From Aromatoleum evansii (GTDB lineage: Bacteria; Pseudomonadota; Gammaproteobacteria; Burkholderiales; Rhodocyclaceae), in contig NZ_WTVK01000001.1 of NCBI RefSeq assembly GCF_012910805.1, positions 124,001 to 188,000 of the forward strand: a DNA stretch of 64,000 nt, read 5' to 3'. The notes under the pieces are model-generated. The model had not been told where the DNA came from. It made no database searches and saw only the letters and a program-made list of their open reading frames with translations. The stretch's first letter is position 1. Each line of letters opens with the position of its first letter. This document shows positions 30,642 to 42,498 of the stretch, piece by piece. Made by a program: the position numbers and the translations under genes.

Positions 30642-31856
30642 TCAGGCCTTGCCTTCATAGACGATCTTCCAGCGACCGCCTTCCTTGAGCCAGTACTGGC
30701 GCTTGCGGACACGGTCGGACAGGTCGTCGCTGCGATAGTCCTGTTCGAAGGTCACGACCACGATGTCGTCGCGCCCCGGATTGCGGAACATGCTCAGCTT
30801 GTCGAGACGCACCTTGATCCAATCGCGGCTCGCAGCGATCTTGCGTTTCTGTTCCGACCATTCCGCAAGATTCTGAGTGTCGCTGCGGAAGTCCTTCGAA
30901 TAGTGGGAGAGGTAACGGGTCACGTCCGTGGTCTTCTCCCAGTCGCGCCGCCAGTCCTCGATTGCGAGCTGCAGGTTGCGCCGCTCGGCTTGCCAGTCGT
31001 CCAGCGACAGCCACTCGATCTCGTTGCTGATGATCACCGGCGTGAGCCCCGGCTGGACGAAGTTGGAAAGCTTGAGAAAATCCTGATTCGCGAGCGTGAC
31101 GCAGCCCTCTGAGGAGAGCGGCGGGCGAGCATAGGTGTCGCTCGGCGTTCCGTGCAGCCAGATTCCGTGCCCCGTGCGTCCGAGACGCCGGTCCCATTCG
31201 TTCGGGTAGTTGATCGGGAAGGCCCCGCTGCCGTACAGGTCGGGAAGTTTGGCCTGCTCGATGAAGGACGTCACTTCGTAGACGCCGAGGGGGGTCTTGT
31301 TGTCGCCCTCGACGCGCTTGTCCGCGCCAGCCTTGCCGTGGCTGATGTAGTAGTCGGCTACGAAGCGCGGCTTTCCGCCCTCGTTTGCATACACGTACAG
31401 GCGCGCACGCTTGGTGTCCACGACGACCGCGAAGCGCTGGTCCGGTCCCATCTGCAACAGGTAGCGCGGGATGTAGCTGGCTGCGGCGGGGCGTTCGCGA
31501 TATGCACGCAGGCGCGCGGTCGCCTCGTCGCGCAGTTCGTTGACACGTTCGGCCGGAGCCGATGCGTTGCCGAACGTAGCGATCGGCTTGGCACGCGCCA
31601 GCAGCAAGTCGCCCTTGATCAGATGGGCCAGGCGGAAGTTCGGGTAGACCCGCAGCAGTTCCTCGGTGCGTTGGAGCGCCGCGTCGAGCCGGTTGGCTTC
31701 GATTTCGGTGAAAACGTACTCGAGCGACGCGTCCGGGCCGGAGTCGGAAATGCCGCGCGGAGCGGGTGCTGCGGCGGCCGCCAGCGGCAGCGCCGCAGCG
31801 GCGAGCGTTGCGATCATTCGGACGAACGCAGCTCGTCCGATTGTCAGAACCTTCAT
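30642..31856 (-). CDS. L,D-transpeptidase (YkuD) with C-terminal NTF2-like domain
   Basis: 404 residues. A signal peptide (about 1-30, ending near [10 protein letters not shown]) is followed by a helical/TPR-like part (about 35-105), the YkuD catalytic domain (about 140-275) with HGTP and the SEGC motif carrying Cys252, and a C-terminal NTF2/SnoaL-like domain (about 300-404). YkuD enzymes form 3-3 crosslinks or attach proteins to peptidoglycan. The ATG at 31856 overlaps the stop of the upstream TPR gene (ATGA). The accessory domain resembles the one ending the TPR protein. The exact bond formed is unknown. Confidence 0.88.
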   Translation of the reverse strand: MKVLTIGRAAFVRMIATLAAAALPLAAAAAPAPRGISDSGPDASLEYVFTEIEANRLDAALQRTEELLRVYPNFRLAHLIKGDLLLARAKPIATFGNASAPAERVNELRDEATARLRAYRERPAAASYIPRYLLQMGPDQRFAVVVDTKRARLYVYANEGGKPRFVADYYISHGKAGADKRVEGDNKTPLGVYEVTSFIEQAKLPDLYGSGAFPINYPNEWDRRLGRTGHGIWLHGTPSDTYARPPLSSEGCVTLANQDFLKLSNFVQPGLTPVIISNEIEWLSLDDWQAERRNLQLAIEDWRRDWEKTTDVTRYLSHYSKDFRSDTQNLAEWSEQKRKIAASRDWIKVRLDKLSMFRNPGRDDIVVVTFEQDYRSDDLSDRVRKRQYWLKEGGRWKIVYEGKA

Positions 31857-33007
31857 CCTCCGACGCGCTCCTGGCGGATGCGCCACGAGCCGTTACGCTT
31901 GACGAGCTCGAGCGTCTTGGTCGTGCTGGAGCTGAAGCCGGCGGATTCGTAGTTCTGGCGGAAGCGCACCGTTGCCACTTCGCCGTCCACCTTGGCATCG
32001 GGCTTCTCGATGTCGATGGCAATGCGGCCGGGCTTGCCCACGCGTTGTGCGCGCTCGTTCTCCCATGCCTTGCGGGACGTTCCTCCCGGGGTTCGGAACT
32101 CCTTGTCGTAGAAGCCGAGATACGCCTTCACGTCCTTGCGTGACCACGCCTTGGCCCAGGCTTCCACCGCCTGCAGCACTTCGTGCTCGGTGCCGGCTGC
32201 AGCGACGGTCGCCGGCTCCTGCGCTGCGGGGCGTGACGGCGCCATGGGGGCGGGCGAAGCGGCCGGGGGCGTCGGCGCCGCCGCAGCGGCTGGAGCCGCG
32301 GCAGTGGTGGCTGGCTTCGCCGCAGGGGCGGCCGTGGCGGAGGCTGGCGCGGAAGCTGCCGCCGCGGCAGCCGCAGGGGATGCAGCAGGCGCTGTGACCG
32401 GAGCCGGAGCCGGTGCGGGTGTGACGGCAGGCGCCGACGCGACCGCGGTGCGCGTCGGCGCGCCCTGTGCGGCGGTGCGGGTTCTGGAGCCGGAGGACAT
32501 CATCTCGCGGATCAGCGCGAGCTTGGACTGCGCCGCCGTATTGGCCGAGTCGAGTTGCAGGGCCTTGTCATAGGCCTGGCTCGCCAGGCGCGCGTAGACG
32601 TCGCCGAGGTTCTCGTGCGCGGTCGCATAGCTCGGGTGGGTGCGAATCGCCATTTCCAGGGCCGAGCGCGCCTTGTCGTACTGGCGCTGCTGGGCATAAA
32701 GGACGGCGAGGTTGTTATAGGGCTCCGGAAGTTCGGGGAAGTCCTCGGTGAGCTTCTGGAATACCGCGACCGCTTCGTCCGCGCGGTTAAGCTCGGTGAG
32801 CGCGATTCCCTTCAGGAAACGTGCCTGCGGCTCCTTGGCATTGCCGGCAAGTACCCGGTCGGCCATCGCCAGCGCCTGCGCATGCTGGCCCTGATTGACG
32901 AGCGTTTGAATCTGGGCGACGTTGTCGGCTGCCTGCAGCAGCGGAGCCGCGCCGAGACCGACGATGAGGGCCATCACGGCCAGGGCGGAATTGGGACGCA
33001 TGTTCAT
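31853..33007 (-). CDS. Exported TPR protein with Ala/Pro linker and C-terminal NTF2-like domain
   Basis: 384 residues. An N-terminal signal sequence (MRPNSALAVMALIVGLGAAP region, ending QAAD) precedes three to four TPR units (about 35-160), a low-complexity Ala/Pro/Thr linker (about 175-275) and an NTF2/SnoaL-like domain (about 280-384; WAKAWSRKDVKAYLGFYD, WRIRQERV). It is translationally coupled to the L,D-transpeptidase by a 4-nt overlap, which suggests a shared periplasmic role. I do not recognise a characterised homologue. The start at 33007 is preferred because it gives a compact signal peptide; 33001 is also possible. Confidence 0.8.
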   Translation of the reverse strand: MNMRPNSALAVMALIVGLGAAPLLQAADNVAQIQTLVNQGQHAQALAMADRVLAGNAKEPQARFLKGIALTELNRADEAVAVFQKLTEDFPELPEPYNNLAVLYAQQRQYDKARSALEMAIRTHPSYATAHENLGDVYARLASQAYDKALQLDSANTAAQSKLALIREMMSSGSRTRTAAQGAPTRTAVASAPAVTPAPAPAPVTAPAASPAAAAAAASAPASATAAPAAKPATTAAAPAAAAAPTPPAASPAPMAPSRPAAQEPATVAAAGTEHEVLQAVEAWAKAWSRKDVKAYLGFYDKEFRTPGGTSRKAWENERAQRVGKPGRIAIDIEKPDAKVDGEVATVRFRQNYESAGFSSSTTKTLELVKRNGSWRIRQERVGG

Positions 33008-33211
33008 TGTGTTAGAATCGGTCGGTTTCCGTTGATCCACGCGGATTTAACGCGACATTCTATCAAATAACGGGAGCTGCATCACGGTGGGGCGGTGGTC
33101 GCTGTGCGAGCGCTGCGGGTGTTCCCCGTGCTTTCCGGATCGCGGTGTTGCCGCGAGCGGACAGGCGTCCCGTCGAATGCTGTCCTTCTGCGCCGCCTTG
33201 CGGAAAATGCC

Positions 33212-34594
33212 ATGCTTCAGATTCACAACTCATTGACGCGAAAAAAAGAAATTTTTGCCCCGATCGAGCCCGGAAAGGTTCGGATGTATGTGTGTGGCAT
33301 GACTGTGTATGATTTTTGCCACCTCGGCCATGCTCGCGTAATGGTTGTGTTCGACATGGTGGCGCGCTGGTTGCGCGCGAGCGGATTTGATCTCGTTTAT
33401 GTCAGGAACATTACCGACATCGATGACAAGATCATTCGCCGTGCCGGCGAGAATAGCGAGTCGATCCGTGCGCTGACGGACCGCTTCATCGCCGCGATGC
33501 ACGAGGACGCCGACGCGCTCGGCGTGATGCGGCCCGACCACGAACCGCGCGCGACGGAGTACGTGGGGCAGATGCAGTCCCTGATCGAGCGCCTTCGCCA
33601 AAAGGGCCTCGCATACGTGGCCGAGAATCGCGACGTATGCTATTCGGTGCGCAAGTTCGACGGCTACGGCAAGCTTTCCGGCAAGTCGCTCGACGAGCTG
33701 CGCGCAGGGGAGCGCGTGGAGATCGCTGGCGAGAAGCAGGATCCGCTCGATTTCGTGCTGTGGAAGCATGCGCGCACGGACGAACCGGCAGAGGTGAAGT
33801 GGGCCTCGCCTTGGGGCGCGGGGCGTCCCGGCTGGCACATCGAGTGCTCCGCAATGAGTTCGGACCTGCTGGGCGATCATTTCGACATCCATGGCGGCGG
33901 GCAGGATCTTCAGTTTCCCCATCACGAGAACGAGATTGCGCAGTCCGAGGGGGCCCACGGCCACACCTTCGTCAACTACTGGATGCACAACGGCTTCGTT
34001 CGCGTCGACGACGAGAAGATGTCCAAGTCGCTCGGAAATTTCTTCACGATCCGTGATGTGCTGAAGAAGTACGACGCGGAAGTGGTGCGCTTCTTCATCC
34101 TCCGCGCGCACTATCGCAGTCCGCTCAATTACTCGGATGCTCATCTCGAGGATGCGCGCCAGTCGCTCACGCGCCTGTACACGGCGCTGCGCAACGTCGC
34201 GCCGGCGGATGTGGCGATCGACTGGGAGGAGGCGCACGCCCAGCGCTTCCGTGAGGCGATGGATGACGACTTCAATACTGCCGAGGCCGTTGCCGTACTG
34301 TTCGATCTCGCGAACGAGGCGAACCGCAGCGGCTCGGCGGCCATGGCGGCGCAGCTGAAGGGCTTGGGCGGGGTGCTGGGCTTGCTCGGGCGCGATCCGG
34401 TGGCCTTCCTCCAGGGGGGGGCTGCGGAGGCAGGGACAGACGAGGCCGACGAGATCGAGGCCTTGATCGAACAGCGCGCGCAGGCCAAGAAGGCGAGGAA
34501 TTTTGCCGAGGCGGACCGTATCCGTGCCGATCTGCTGGCGCGTGGCATCGCACTCGAGGATACCCCGCAGGGAACCCTGTGGCGGCGCGCCTGA
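33212..34594 (+). CDS. cysS: Cysteinyl-tRNA synthetase
   Basis: 460 residues, class I. The HIGH-type motif is HLGH in [17 protein letters not shown], and KMSKS occurs in [11 protein letters not shown]. The zinc site uses the early CGMTV cysteine and the later WHIECSAM and HHENE residues. It charges tRNA-Cys. It is divergent from the TPR gene. The 204-bp region upstream (33008-33211) shows no confident promoter. Confidence 0.97.
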   Translation: MLQIHNSLTRKKEIFAPIEPGKVRMYVCGMTVYDFCHLGHARVMVVFDMVARWLRASGFDLVYVRNITDIDDKIIRRAGENSESIRALTDRFIAAMHEDADALGVMRPDHEPRATEYVGQMQSLIERLRQKGLAYVAENRDVCYSVRKFDGYGKLSGKSLDELRAGERVEIAGEKQDPLDFVLWKHARTDEPAEVKWASPWGAGRPGWHIECSAMSSDLLGDHFDIHGGGQDLQFPHHENEIAQSEGAHGHTFVNYWMHNGFVRVDDEKMSKSLGNFFTIRDVLKKYDAEVVRFFILRAHYRSPLNYSDAHLEDARQSLTRLYTALRNVAPADVAIDWEEAHAQRFREAMDDDFNTAEAVAVLFDLANEANRSGSAAMAAQLKGLGGVLGLLGRDPVAFLQGGAAEAGTDEADEIEALIEQRAQAKKARNFAEADRIRADLLARGIALEDTPQGTLWRRA

Positions 34595-34603
34595 ACGCCT
34601 GAG

Positions 34604-34693
34604 CCTGTTGCTCTCCGCGCTACGGAGCGCAACAGGGCGGATTCGGGCGATTCAGGATCGGCCGCAGCGCAGCTTGTCCGCCGCGGCCGATCC
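34604..34693. terminator. Two strong hairpins between convergent cysS and dnaJ
   Basis: The first hairpin (34604-34636) pairs CCTGTTGC with GCAACAGG and, after one mismatch, CTCCG with CGGAG. The second (34655-34693) pairs GGATCGGCCGC with GCGGCCGATCC over a 17-nt loop. They fill most of the 109-bp convergent gap. Neither has a T run, so they may be terminators aided by Rho or 3'-end stabilisers. Confidence 0.5.
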
Positions 34694-34703
34694 GTGCGTG
34701 GCG

Positions 34704-35831
34704 TCAGCCGCCGAAGAACTCCTTAACCTTGTCCATCCAGGACTTCGCCTTGGGGTTGTGGCGATCCACGTCCCCGCGTGAGACTTCCTCGAATTCCCGC
34801 AGCAGTTCCTTCTGGCGCTCGGTGAGGTTTACCGGGGTTTCGACGACGACCCGGCACAGCAGGTCGCCGTGCGCCTGCGAGCGCACGTTGCGGATACCCT
34901 TGCCGCGCAGGCGGAACAGACGGCCGCTCTGCGTCTCGGCCGGGATCTTGAGGCGTGCCATGCCCTCCAGCGTCGGAATTTCGATCTCGCCACCGAGTGC
35001 GGCCGTCGTGAAGCTGATCGGCATCTCGCACAGCAGGTCGTCGTGGTCACGCTGGAACACGGCGTGCTGCCGGATGTGGATCTCGACGTAGAGGTCGCCC
35101 GGAGGGCCTCCGTTGACGCCGGGCTCGCCGTGGCCGGCGTGGCGCAGGCGCATGCCTTCGTCGATGCCGGCAGGAATCTTCACTTCCAGCGTCTTCTGGC
35201 GCTTCACGCGACCGGCGCCGCCGCAGTCGCGGCAGGGGTCGGGGATGATGCGGCCGGTGCCGTGGCACTTCGGGCAGGTCTGCTGGATCGAGAAGAAGCC
35301 CTGCTGGATGCGCACCTGGCCGGCGCCGCCGCAGGTGGGGCAGGGCTTGGGTTGCGTGCCGGGCTTTGCGCCGCTGCCGTGGCAGGTATCGCACTCTTCG
35401 ACGGTCGGGATGCGGATCGTCTTCTCGGCGCCGCGTGCGGCCTCCTCGAGCGAGATCTCGAGGTTGTAGCGCAGGTCGGCGCCGCGATAGACGTTCGAGC
35501 GGCCGCGACCACCGCCTCCGCCGAAGATGTCGCCGAAGATGTCGGAGAACGCGTCGGCAAAGCCGTCAAAGCCCTGGCCGCCCGGACCGGCCCCGGCTGA
35601 GGGATCGACGCCGGCGTGGCCGTAACGGTCGTATGCGCCGCGCTTCTGTGCGTCGGAGAGGATCTCGTAGGCCTCCTTGGCCTCCTTGAACTTCTCCTCG
35701 GCTTCCTTGTTGTCCGGATTGCGGTCCGGATGGTGTTTCATGGCCAGCTTGCGGTAGGCCTTCTTGATTTCGTCGTCCGCGGCGTCGCGATTGACGCCAA
35801 GTACGTCGTAGTAATCCCGTTTCGTTGCCAT
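34704..35831 (-). CDS. dnaJ: Chaperone protein DnaJ
   Basis: 375 residues. It has a J domain (1-70) with HPD in MKHHPDRN, a Gly/Phe-rich segment (about 75-110) and a zinc-binding region with four CxxCxGxG repeats ([32 protein letters not shown]). Substrate-binding domains follow. It stimulates DnaK ATP hydrolysis and hands over clients. The start [13 protein letters not shown] lies right after an AGGAA. It is the last gene of grpE-dnaK-dnaJ. Confidence 0.98.
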   Translation of the reverse strand: MATKRDYYDVLGVNRDAADDEIKKAYRKLAMKHHPDRNPDNKEAEEKFKEAKEAYEILSDAQKRGAYDRYGHAGVDPSAGAGPGGQGFDGFADAFSDIFGDIFGGGGGRGRSNVYRGADLRYNLEISLEEAARGAEKTIRIPTVEECDTCHGSGAKPGTQPKPCPTCGGAGQVRIQQGFFSIQQTCPKCHGTGRIIPDPCRDCGGAGRVKRQKTLEVKIPAGIDEGMRLRHAGHGEPGVNGGPPGDLYVEIHIRQHAVFQRDHDDLLCEMPISFTTAALGGEIEIPTLEGMARLKIPAETQSGRLFRLRGKGIRNVRSQAHGDLLCRVVVETPVNLTERQKELLREFEEVSRGDVDRHNPKAKSWMDKVKEFFGG

Positions 35832-35881
35832 TTCCTGTCGCTCAGGCTGGGGCGGCCGCGCGGGCCGCCCTGTCATGCAAA

Positions 35882-35923
35882 GGCCGAGCCTGCCGGAAGT
35901 GCTGCTCCGGCGTCGGCTCGGCC
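35882..35923 (-). other. Intercistronic hairpin between dnaK and dnaJ
   Basis: A two-part stem pairs GGCCGAGCC with GGCTCGGCC (9 bp) and inside it GCCGG with CCGGC. It fills much of the 116-bp gap and lacks a T run. It may stabilise the dnaK message or lower dnaJ output. Confidence 0.55.
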
Positions 35924-35947
35924 ATCATCTCGCCGCCCGGCGAGCGA

Positions 35948-37879
<1,932 letters not shown>

Positions 37880-37901
37880 GTCAGTTCCTTTCGTTTTGGG
37901 G

Positions 37902-37944
37902 AAGCCGGGGTGGCGGGCGGTTTGTTCCGCCCGGGGGCCGGCTT
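37902..37944 (-). other. Intercistronic hairpin between grpE and dnaK
   Basis: The outer stem is AAGCCGG/CCGGCTT and the inner stem is CGGGCGG/CCGCCCG with a 6-nt loop, within the 123-bp gap. There is no T run. It resembles an mRNA processing or stability element ahead of the highly expressed dnaK. Confidence 0.5.
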
Positions 37945-38002
37945 GCCGGATTGCGCTGTCAGTTATTTAGGGGTGAGGTCGTCGATTTCAAGGGGGGCGA
38001 AC

Positions 38003-38581
38003 TCAGGCGCTCTTGCCCTTGGAAACGGTCACCATGGCAGGACGCAGCACGCGCTCATGCAGCAGATAGCCTTTCTGCAGGACATTCACCACGGTGTTCG
38101 CCTCGCCTTCCGCCTCGATCATCGCGATGGCCTGGTGGCGGTTGGGGTCGAACTTGCTGCCGACCGGATTTTCCTCCGTCACGCCTGCGGTCTGGAATGC
38201 CGATGCGAGCTGCTTCAGGGTCAGTTGGACCCCTTCGCGCAGGCTTTCGATGGTCTGGTTCTCGGTCGCAAGTGCCGCTTCGAGGCTGTCCTTGACCGGC
38301 AGCATGGCATTCGCGAATTTTTCCGCGGCGAACTTCGATGCCTTGGCAATGTCTTCCTGTGCGCGACGACGGATATTCTCGGCCTCGGCCTTGGCGCGCA
38401 GCCACGCATCGTGATGTTCGGCGGCCTTGAGCTCCGCCTGCCGCAGAGATTCCTCCAGGCTGGGCATCGAGTCGCCCGCGCGTTCGTCGGCCGCTTCGAC
38501 TTGCGGGGCGTCGCCGGATTGTCCCGTGGGGGCCTGCAGCAGCTCTTCGGGGGCCTCGGCGGAGGGCTTGTTTTCCTGCAT
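38003..38581 (-). CDS. grpE: Nucleotide exchange factor GrpE
   Basis: 192 residues. An acidic disordered N-terminus (about 1-45) is followed by a long coiled coil (about 45-100; [29 protein letters not shown]) and the beta-wing with the signature [18 protein letters not shown]. It releases ADP from DnaK. The start at 38581 has AGGGAG upstream. It is the first gene of the operon and lies just below a sigma-32-type promoter. Confidence 0.97.
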   Translation of the reverse strand: MQENKPSAEAPEELLQAPTGQSGDAPQVEAADERAGDSMPSLEESLRQAELKAAEHHDAWLRAKAEAENIRRRAQEDIAKASKFAAEKFANAMLPVKDSLEAALATENQTIESLREGVQLTLKQLASAFQTAGVTEENPVGSKFDPNRHQAIAMIEAEGEANTVVNVLQKGYLLHERVLRPAMVTVSKGKSA

Positions 38582-38615
38582 GGGGTAGAACTCCCTATGT
38601 TCTTTCGACGGGCGG

Positions 38616-38644
38616 AACATGGGGGCGGGTCTCGTCGTTTCAAG
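38616..38644 (-). promoter_or_regulatory. Sigma-32 heat-shock promoter of grpE-dnaK-dnaJ
   Basis: Read on the minus strand, CTTGAAA and CCCCATGTT are separated by 13 nt, a near-perfect match to the RpoH consensus (CTTGAAA, 11-16 nt, CCCCATNT). The -10 end lies about 35 bp upstream of the grpE ATG. No CIRCE inverted repeat is seen here, so HrcA is unlikely to act on this operon directly. Confidence 0.85.
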
Positions 38645-38752
38645 GGCTTGGTTACAAATAGTTCGCCGGGTTGCCGATGCGCGCCCGCGTGTGTCAGGAT
38701 TCAACCGCGCGCGGTGCCAGACAGAGGCGCGGGAGGCCGGGTCGGACCAGAC

Positions 38753-40114
38753 ATGAGCGAGATGCCGCTGACAATCGGGAAGTACCGCATCGTGAAGGAG
38801 GTGGGGCGCGGTGCGACGGCGGTCGTCTATATGGCGGAATCTGCCGATTGGCCGGTACCGATCGCCCTCAAGCTGATCCGCTTCAATGACAAGTCGAAGG
38901 ATGAGTCGAAGTGGAACCGGCGCCTGCTGAAGCTGCTCAAGGCGGAGAAGGCCGTCTCGACGCGCCTTGATCATCCGCACATCATCCATGTGCACGACGT
39001 CGTGATCGAGGCCGAGCAGGCCTATGTGGTGATGGAGTATTTCCCGGGCGAATCGCTCGAGCGCTATTGCAGCTTCGAGCGCATGCTGCCGGTCCACCGG
39101 GCGATCGGGATCGTCTTCAAGTGCTGCATGGCGCTCGATTACGCCTATCGCCAGGGTATCGTCCATCGCGACATCAAGCCCGCGAACATCCTCGTCGACG
39201 ATCAGGACAACGTGAAGATCACCGACTTCGGCCTCGCGTTGAACATCAGCAAGAAGGTGGAGTCGGACTCGACCTTCATCATGGGGGTCGGTTCGCCCGC
39301 CTACATGAGCCCGGAGCAGATCAAGGGCTATCAGCTCAACCAGAAGACGGATCTTTATTCGCTCGGGGTCGTGCTGTTCAACCTGCTCACCGGGCGCCTG
39401 CCGTTCCGGGCGAGCAACCCGGCCCAGCTGATCTACAAGATCATCAATGCGGATCCGCCGCGCGTCTCGCAGCTCAATCCCGAACTGCCCGAGCAGATGG
39501 ATGCGGTGATCCGCAAGGCGCTCGAAAAGGATCTGTATTCGCGCTACAAGAATGGTGCCGAGTTCGCGAAGGAGCTGTCGGCGGTGCGCTACCAGCTGGT
39601 GGACGACACCTACGTGCCGCCCGACACCAGTCGGTTTTCGCTGCTGCGCAAGCTGGCGTTCTTCACCGAGTTCGACGATATCGAGCTGTGGGAAGTGTTG
39701 CGCCTGTCGGCGTGGCGTGTCGTCGACTGCGGGACGACCCTGATTCGCGAAGGGGACGCGGACCAGCGCTTCGGCGTCGTCGTCGATGGCGAGATCGAAG
39801 TGTCTGTCGACGGGCGCCGTGTGAGCCTGCTCGGTGCGGGCGAGGTGTTCGGCGAGATCGCATGGCTCGACAGCGTCCGCCACAGGCACATGACGACGGT
39901 GACCTCGGTGAGTCAGACCACCTATCTCGAGGTCAACCCTTCCGCGCTGGCGCTTGCGACGGACGAACTGCGCGAACTGTTCCGGGTCATGCTGGCGACG
40001 ATTGCCGTCCGGCGCCTCGGCGAAGCGCTGCACGCACTCTCGGCGGACGGTGAGCCGGCTGTGGCCAGCAAGTTCACGGCCTCCGGGCTCGACCTGCAAC
40101 TGGTCGAGGACTGA
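38753..40114 (+). CDS. Ser/Thr protein kinase with C-terminal cyclic-nucleotide-binding domain
   Basis: 453 residues. A Hanks-type kinase (about 8-270) has a glycine loop [15 protein letters not shown] lysine in IALKLIRF, catalytic [14 protein letters not shown] and an activation region [10 protein letters not shown] linker leads to a CNB domain (about 305-415) with [15 protein letters not shown] and [11 protein letters not shown]. No membrane helix or PASTA repeats are visible, so it is predicted soluble. It is divergent from grpE with 171 bp between the start codons. Ligand and substrates are unknown. The start could also be the ATG at 38762. Confidence 0.88.
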   Translation: MSEMPLTIGKYRIVKEVGRGATAVVYMAESADWPVPIALKLIRFNDKSKDESKWNRRLLKLLKAEKAVSTRLDHPHIIHVHDVVIEAEQAYVVMEYFPGESLERYCSFERMLPVHRAIGIVFKCCMALDYAYRQGIVHRDIKPANILVDDQDNVKITDFGLALNISKKVESDSTFIMGVGSPAYMSPEQIKGYQLNQKTDLYSLGVVLFNLLTGRLPFRASNPAQLIYKIINADPPRVSQLNPELPEQMDAVIRKALEKDLYSRYKNGAEFAKELSAVRYQLVDDTYVPPDTSRFSLLRKLAFFTEFDDIELWEVLRLSAWRVVDCGTTLIREGDADQRFGVVVDGEIEVSVDGRRVSLLGAGEVFGEIAWLDSVRHRHMTTVTSVSQTTYLEVNPSALALATDELRELFRVMLATIAVRRLGEALHALSADGEPAVASKFTASGLDLQLVED

Positions 40115-40133
40115 GGCGCGGGTTCAGGTCGCC

Positions 40134-41195
40134 CTACACGCTCAGGTCGATCTGGCTGAGCGTGCCGGTTGTGCCGTCCTCGCGCAGATATAGGCTGGTC
40201 GAGCGCATCTCGCCCAGCGTGTCGTTCGCCGCGCCGCGCAGCGCGAACGGCGTGGCGACCCGTCCGAGGTAGAGGGCGCCGACCCCGGCTTCAGCTGCCG
40301 TCATGACGCTGCCAGTGCCGTCGGCTGCCGGCAGCCAGGCGCGCAGGTCGCCGAAACTTGCGTCGGCTTCATCGATCCAGCCGTTGCCGTCGGTGTCGAG
40401 GCTTGCCAGTTCGGCGAATCCGTCCCCGGTGGTCGGGCCGAAGAGCTCGCGGCCGTCGTCGATGCGTCCGTTCTGGTTGCGATCGATGGCAAGGTAGCCG
40501 CGGCCGCCGCCAAGCATTGGTACGTTTTCGGCCTGACCGTCGGTGTCGAGGTCGAAGGAGAAGCGCATGTCCGAAAGCTGGGCCGACGTGCCGGCAAAAT
40601 CAAGCACCAGGGGGTCTTTTACGCGTGCGTCGCCAAGGCGCACCTGGACGCTGGAGGCCTCTACGTAGCTGCGCTCCATCTCGAGTTCCAGATCGAAACG
40701 GATTTCGCGCCCGTCGGCGGTCCTGATCACGCCTTCCGCTTTGAAGTTCGTGTATTCGTATTCCTCGGATAGCGAGTGGTATTCATACTCGACGCCGAAT
40801 CCGGCGCGTTGCGTGGCGTTCGCGCCGCGGCCTGCGGCGGGTGCTTGACCGATGTTTACCTCAGCCGCCTCGTCGAGGCGGAGGTCGCCGGGGTGTAGGG
40901 TGTTGATCGCACGTCCCGTAAGCGCCTCGATGAGATGCTTGAGGAAGCGCAAGCGCGGGTCGAGAGCCTCTTCGCCCGATTCGTCCGTGGCAGCCTCGGC
41001 CTCGCGGGCGGCGAGGGCATCGGCCGAGATCTCCACTTCAGGGCGCGCACCCGCTGCTGCGAGGGCGCCGATGCCAAGGTTCATGCCGCCGGCCGGGCGT
41101 TCGCCGACCCACATCTCGAGCCGCTCGGAGACCTCGCGGCGATGGAAGGATAGGTGCGAAGCCTGGAGCTGAACGTCTGCCGATGCAATCTTCAT
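40134..41195 (-). CDS. Hypothetical protein with two EF-hand-like calcium-binding loops
   Basis: 353 residues with no recognised family. An N-terminal Ala/Glu-rich part (about 1-110) is followed by a central region rich in Tyr/Glu (EYEYHSLSEEYEYTNFK, about 136-152) and a C-terminal half with EF-hand-type loops DRNQNGRIDDGREL and DTDGNGWIDEAD. An FDLDTDGQAEN segment is a third acidic loop. There is no signal peptide. AGGGG precedes the ATG. It converges on the kinase gene (19-bp gap). Calcium binding is inferred from the loops; the role is unknown. Confidence 0.75.
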   Translation of the reverse strand: MKIASADVQLQASHLSFHRREVSERLEMWVGERPAGGMNLGIGALAAAGARPEVEISADALAAREAEAATDESGEEALDPRLRFLKHLIEALTGRAINTLHPGDLRLDEAAEVNIGQAPAAGRGANATQRAGFGVEYEYHSLSEEYEYTNFKAEGVIRTADGREIRFDLELEMERSYVEASSVQVRLGDARVKDPLVLDFAGTSAQLSDMRFSFDLDTDGQAENVPMLGGGRGYLAIDRNQNGRIDDGRELFGPTTGDGFAELASLDTDGNGWIDEADASFGDLRAWLPAADGTGSVMTAAEAGVGALYLGRVATPFALRGAANDTLGEMRSTSLYLREDGTTGTLSQIDLSV

Positions 41196-41370
41196 TGCGA
41201 TCCCCTGCGGGCTGCTTAAGTGCAGGTTTTAACGGCAGATTTCCGAAAAACTTCAGGTTGTCCGCAAAAAGAAAAATCGACGTCGGCGCATGCTCTCCCG
41301 CACGGCCGCCAGGCGGTCGACCCGCAAGCGGTTGATGAGCTCAGGCATGAGCATCACTGCGGATTCATCG

Positions 41371-42468
41371 TCAGCACTTGGCACCGGCGACGCGTGCGCG
41401 TTGGGCGCTGGCGGCGAGTGCCTGCGGCTCGACTGATGGACGGGTCAGCCAGTTGCCGAGGTTGTCCTGCACGATGTCGCGCAGCGCGGTGATCCAGTCG
41501 TCCCGTTCGTTCAGGCAGGGTATGTAATGGAATTCCTTTCCGCCGCAGGACAGGAACGCATGGCGGCATTCCATCGCGATCTCCTCCAGGGTTTCCAGGC
41601 AGTCTGCCGGAAAACCCGGGCACATCACGTCCACCCGTGCCGTGCCCTGGCGCGCCAGCGATTCGAGCGTCGGCTGGGTGTAGGGTTTCAGCCATTCGGC
41701 CTTGCCGAAGCGCGACTGGAAGGTCAGCTGCCAGCGGTCATCCGTCAGTCCGAGTTCTCTGGCGACAAGGCGCGCCGTCACATGGCATTCGCAGTGATAG
41801 GGATCGCCGAGATCGAGCGATCGCCGCGGGATGCCGTGGAAGCTCATCACCAGCTTGTCGCCCTCGCCGTTCTTCATCCAGTGGTCGCGCACGCTCTGCG
41901 CGAGTGCCGCGATATAACCAGGGTGGTCGTGGAAATTGCGCACGTAGCGGATCTCGGGCTGGTTGCGCCAGTGTGCAAGGCAATCCGCGACTTCGTCGAG
42001 CACGCTCGCAGTCGTGCTTGCGGCATATTGGGGATACATCGGCACGATCAGGATGCGATCGCAGCCGTCTGCCTTCATGCGGTTGAGCATCTCGGGCACG
42101 GATGGCGAACCGTAGCGCATCGCCCACTCGACCTGCAGCCCGGTGATGCCTGCGTGGCCGAGGTAGCCCGCAAGCAGCTTCGTCTGACGTTCCGTATGCA
42201 CCTTCAGCGGCGAGCCTTCGTCCATCCAGATCGTCGCGTATTTCGCGGCCGACTTTCGCGGGCGGGTGTTCAGGATGATGCCGTTGAGGATCGGCCACCA
42301 TATCGGCGCCGGGATCTCGACCACGCGCGGGTCGGACAGGAACTGCTTCAGGTACGGGCGAACGGCTGCGGCAGTAGGGGCCGCGGGCGATCCCAGATTG
42401 ACGAGCAAGACGCCGGTGCGTACGGGTGTGCCATGCGTCCAGGCGGGTTCGGGCCAGTAACGGGCCAT
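41371..42468 (-). CDS. hemH: Ferrochelatase
   Basis: 365 residues. It inserts Fe2+ into protoporphyrin IX in the last step of protoheme synthesis. Motifs are [12 protein letters not shown], the catalytic-histidine segment [16 protein letters not shown], the acidic [14 protein letters not shown] region and [20 protein letters not shown] precedes the ATG. It lies 30 bp after hrcA, probably cotranscribed. The 175-bp gap downstream, before the EF-hand gene, shows nothing notable. Confidence 0.96.
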   Translation of the reverse strand: MARYWPEPAWTHGTPVRTGVLLVNLGSPAAPTAAAVRPYLKQFLSDPRVVEIPAPIWWPILNGIILNTRPRKSAAKYATIWMDEGSPLKVHTERQTKLLAGYLGHAGITGLQVEWAMRYGSPSVPEMLNRMKADGCDRILIVPMYPQYAASTTASVLDEVADCLAHWRNQPEIRYVRNFHDHPGYIAALAQSVRDHWMKNGEGDKLVMSFHGIPRRSLDLGDPYHCECHVTARLVARELGLTDDRWQLTFQSRFGKAEWLKPYTQPTLESLARQGTARVDVMCPGFPADCLETLEEIAMECRHAFLSCGGKEFHYIPCLNERDDWITALRDIVQDNLGNWLTRPSVEPQALAASAQRARVAGAKC

Positions 42469-42498
42469 GCTGATCCTTGTGTGAGTGTTGCGCGCCGC

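Noticed and set aside
38582-38752. CIRCE operator for HrcA
   Set aside because: No 9-bp inverted repeat with a 9-nt spacer was found; the region instead holds a sigma-32 promoter.
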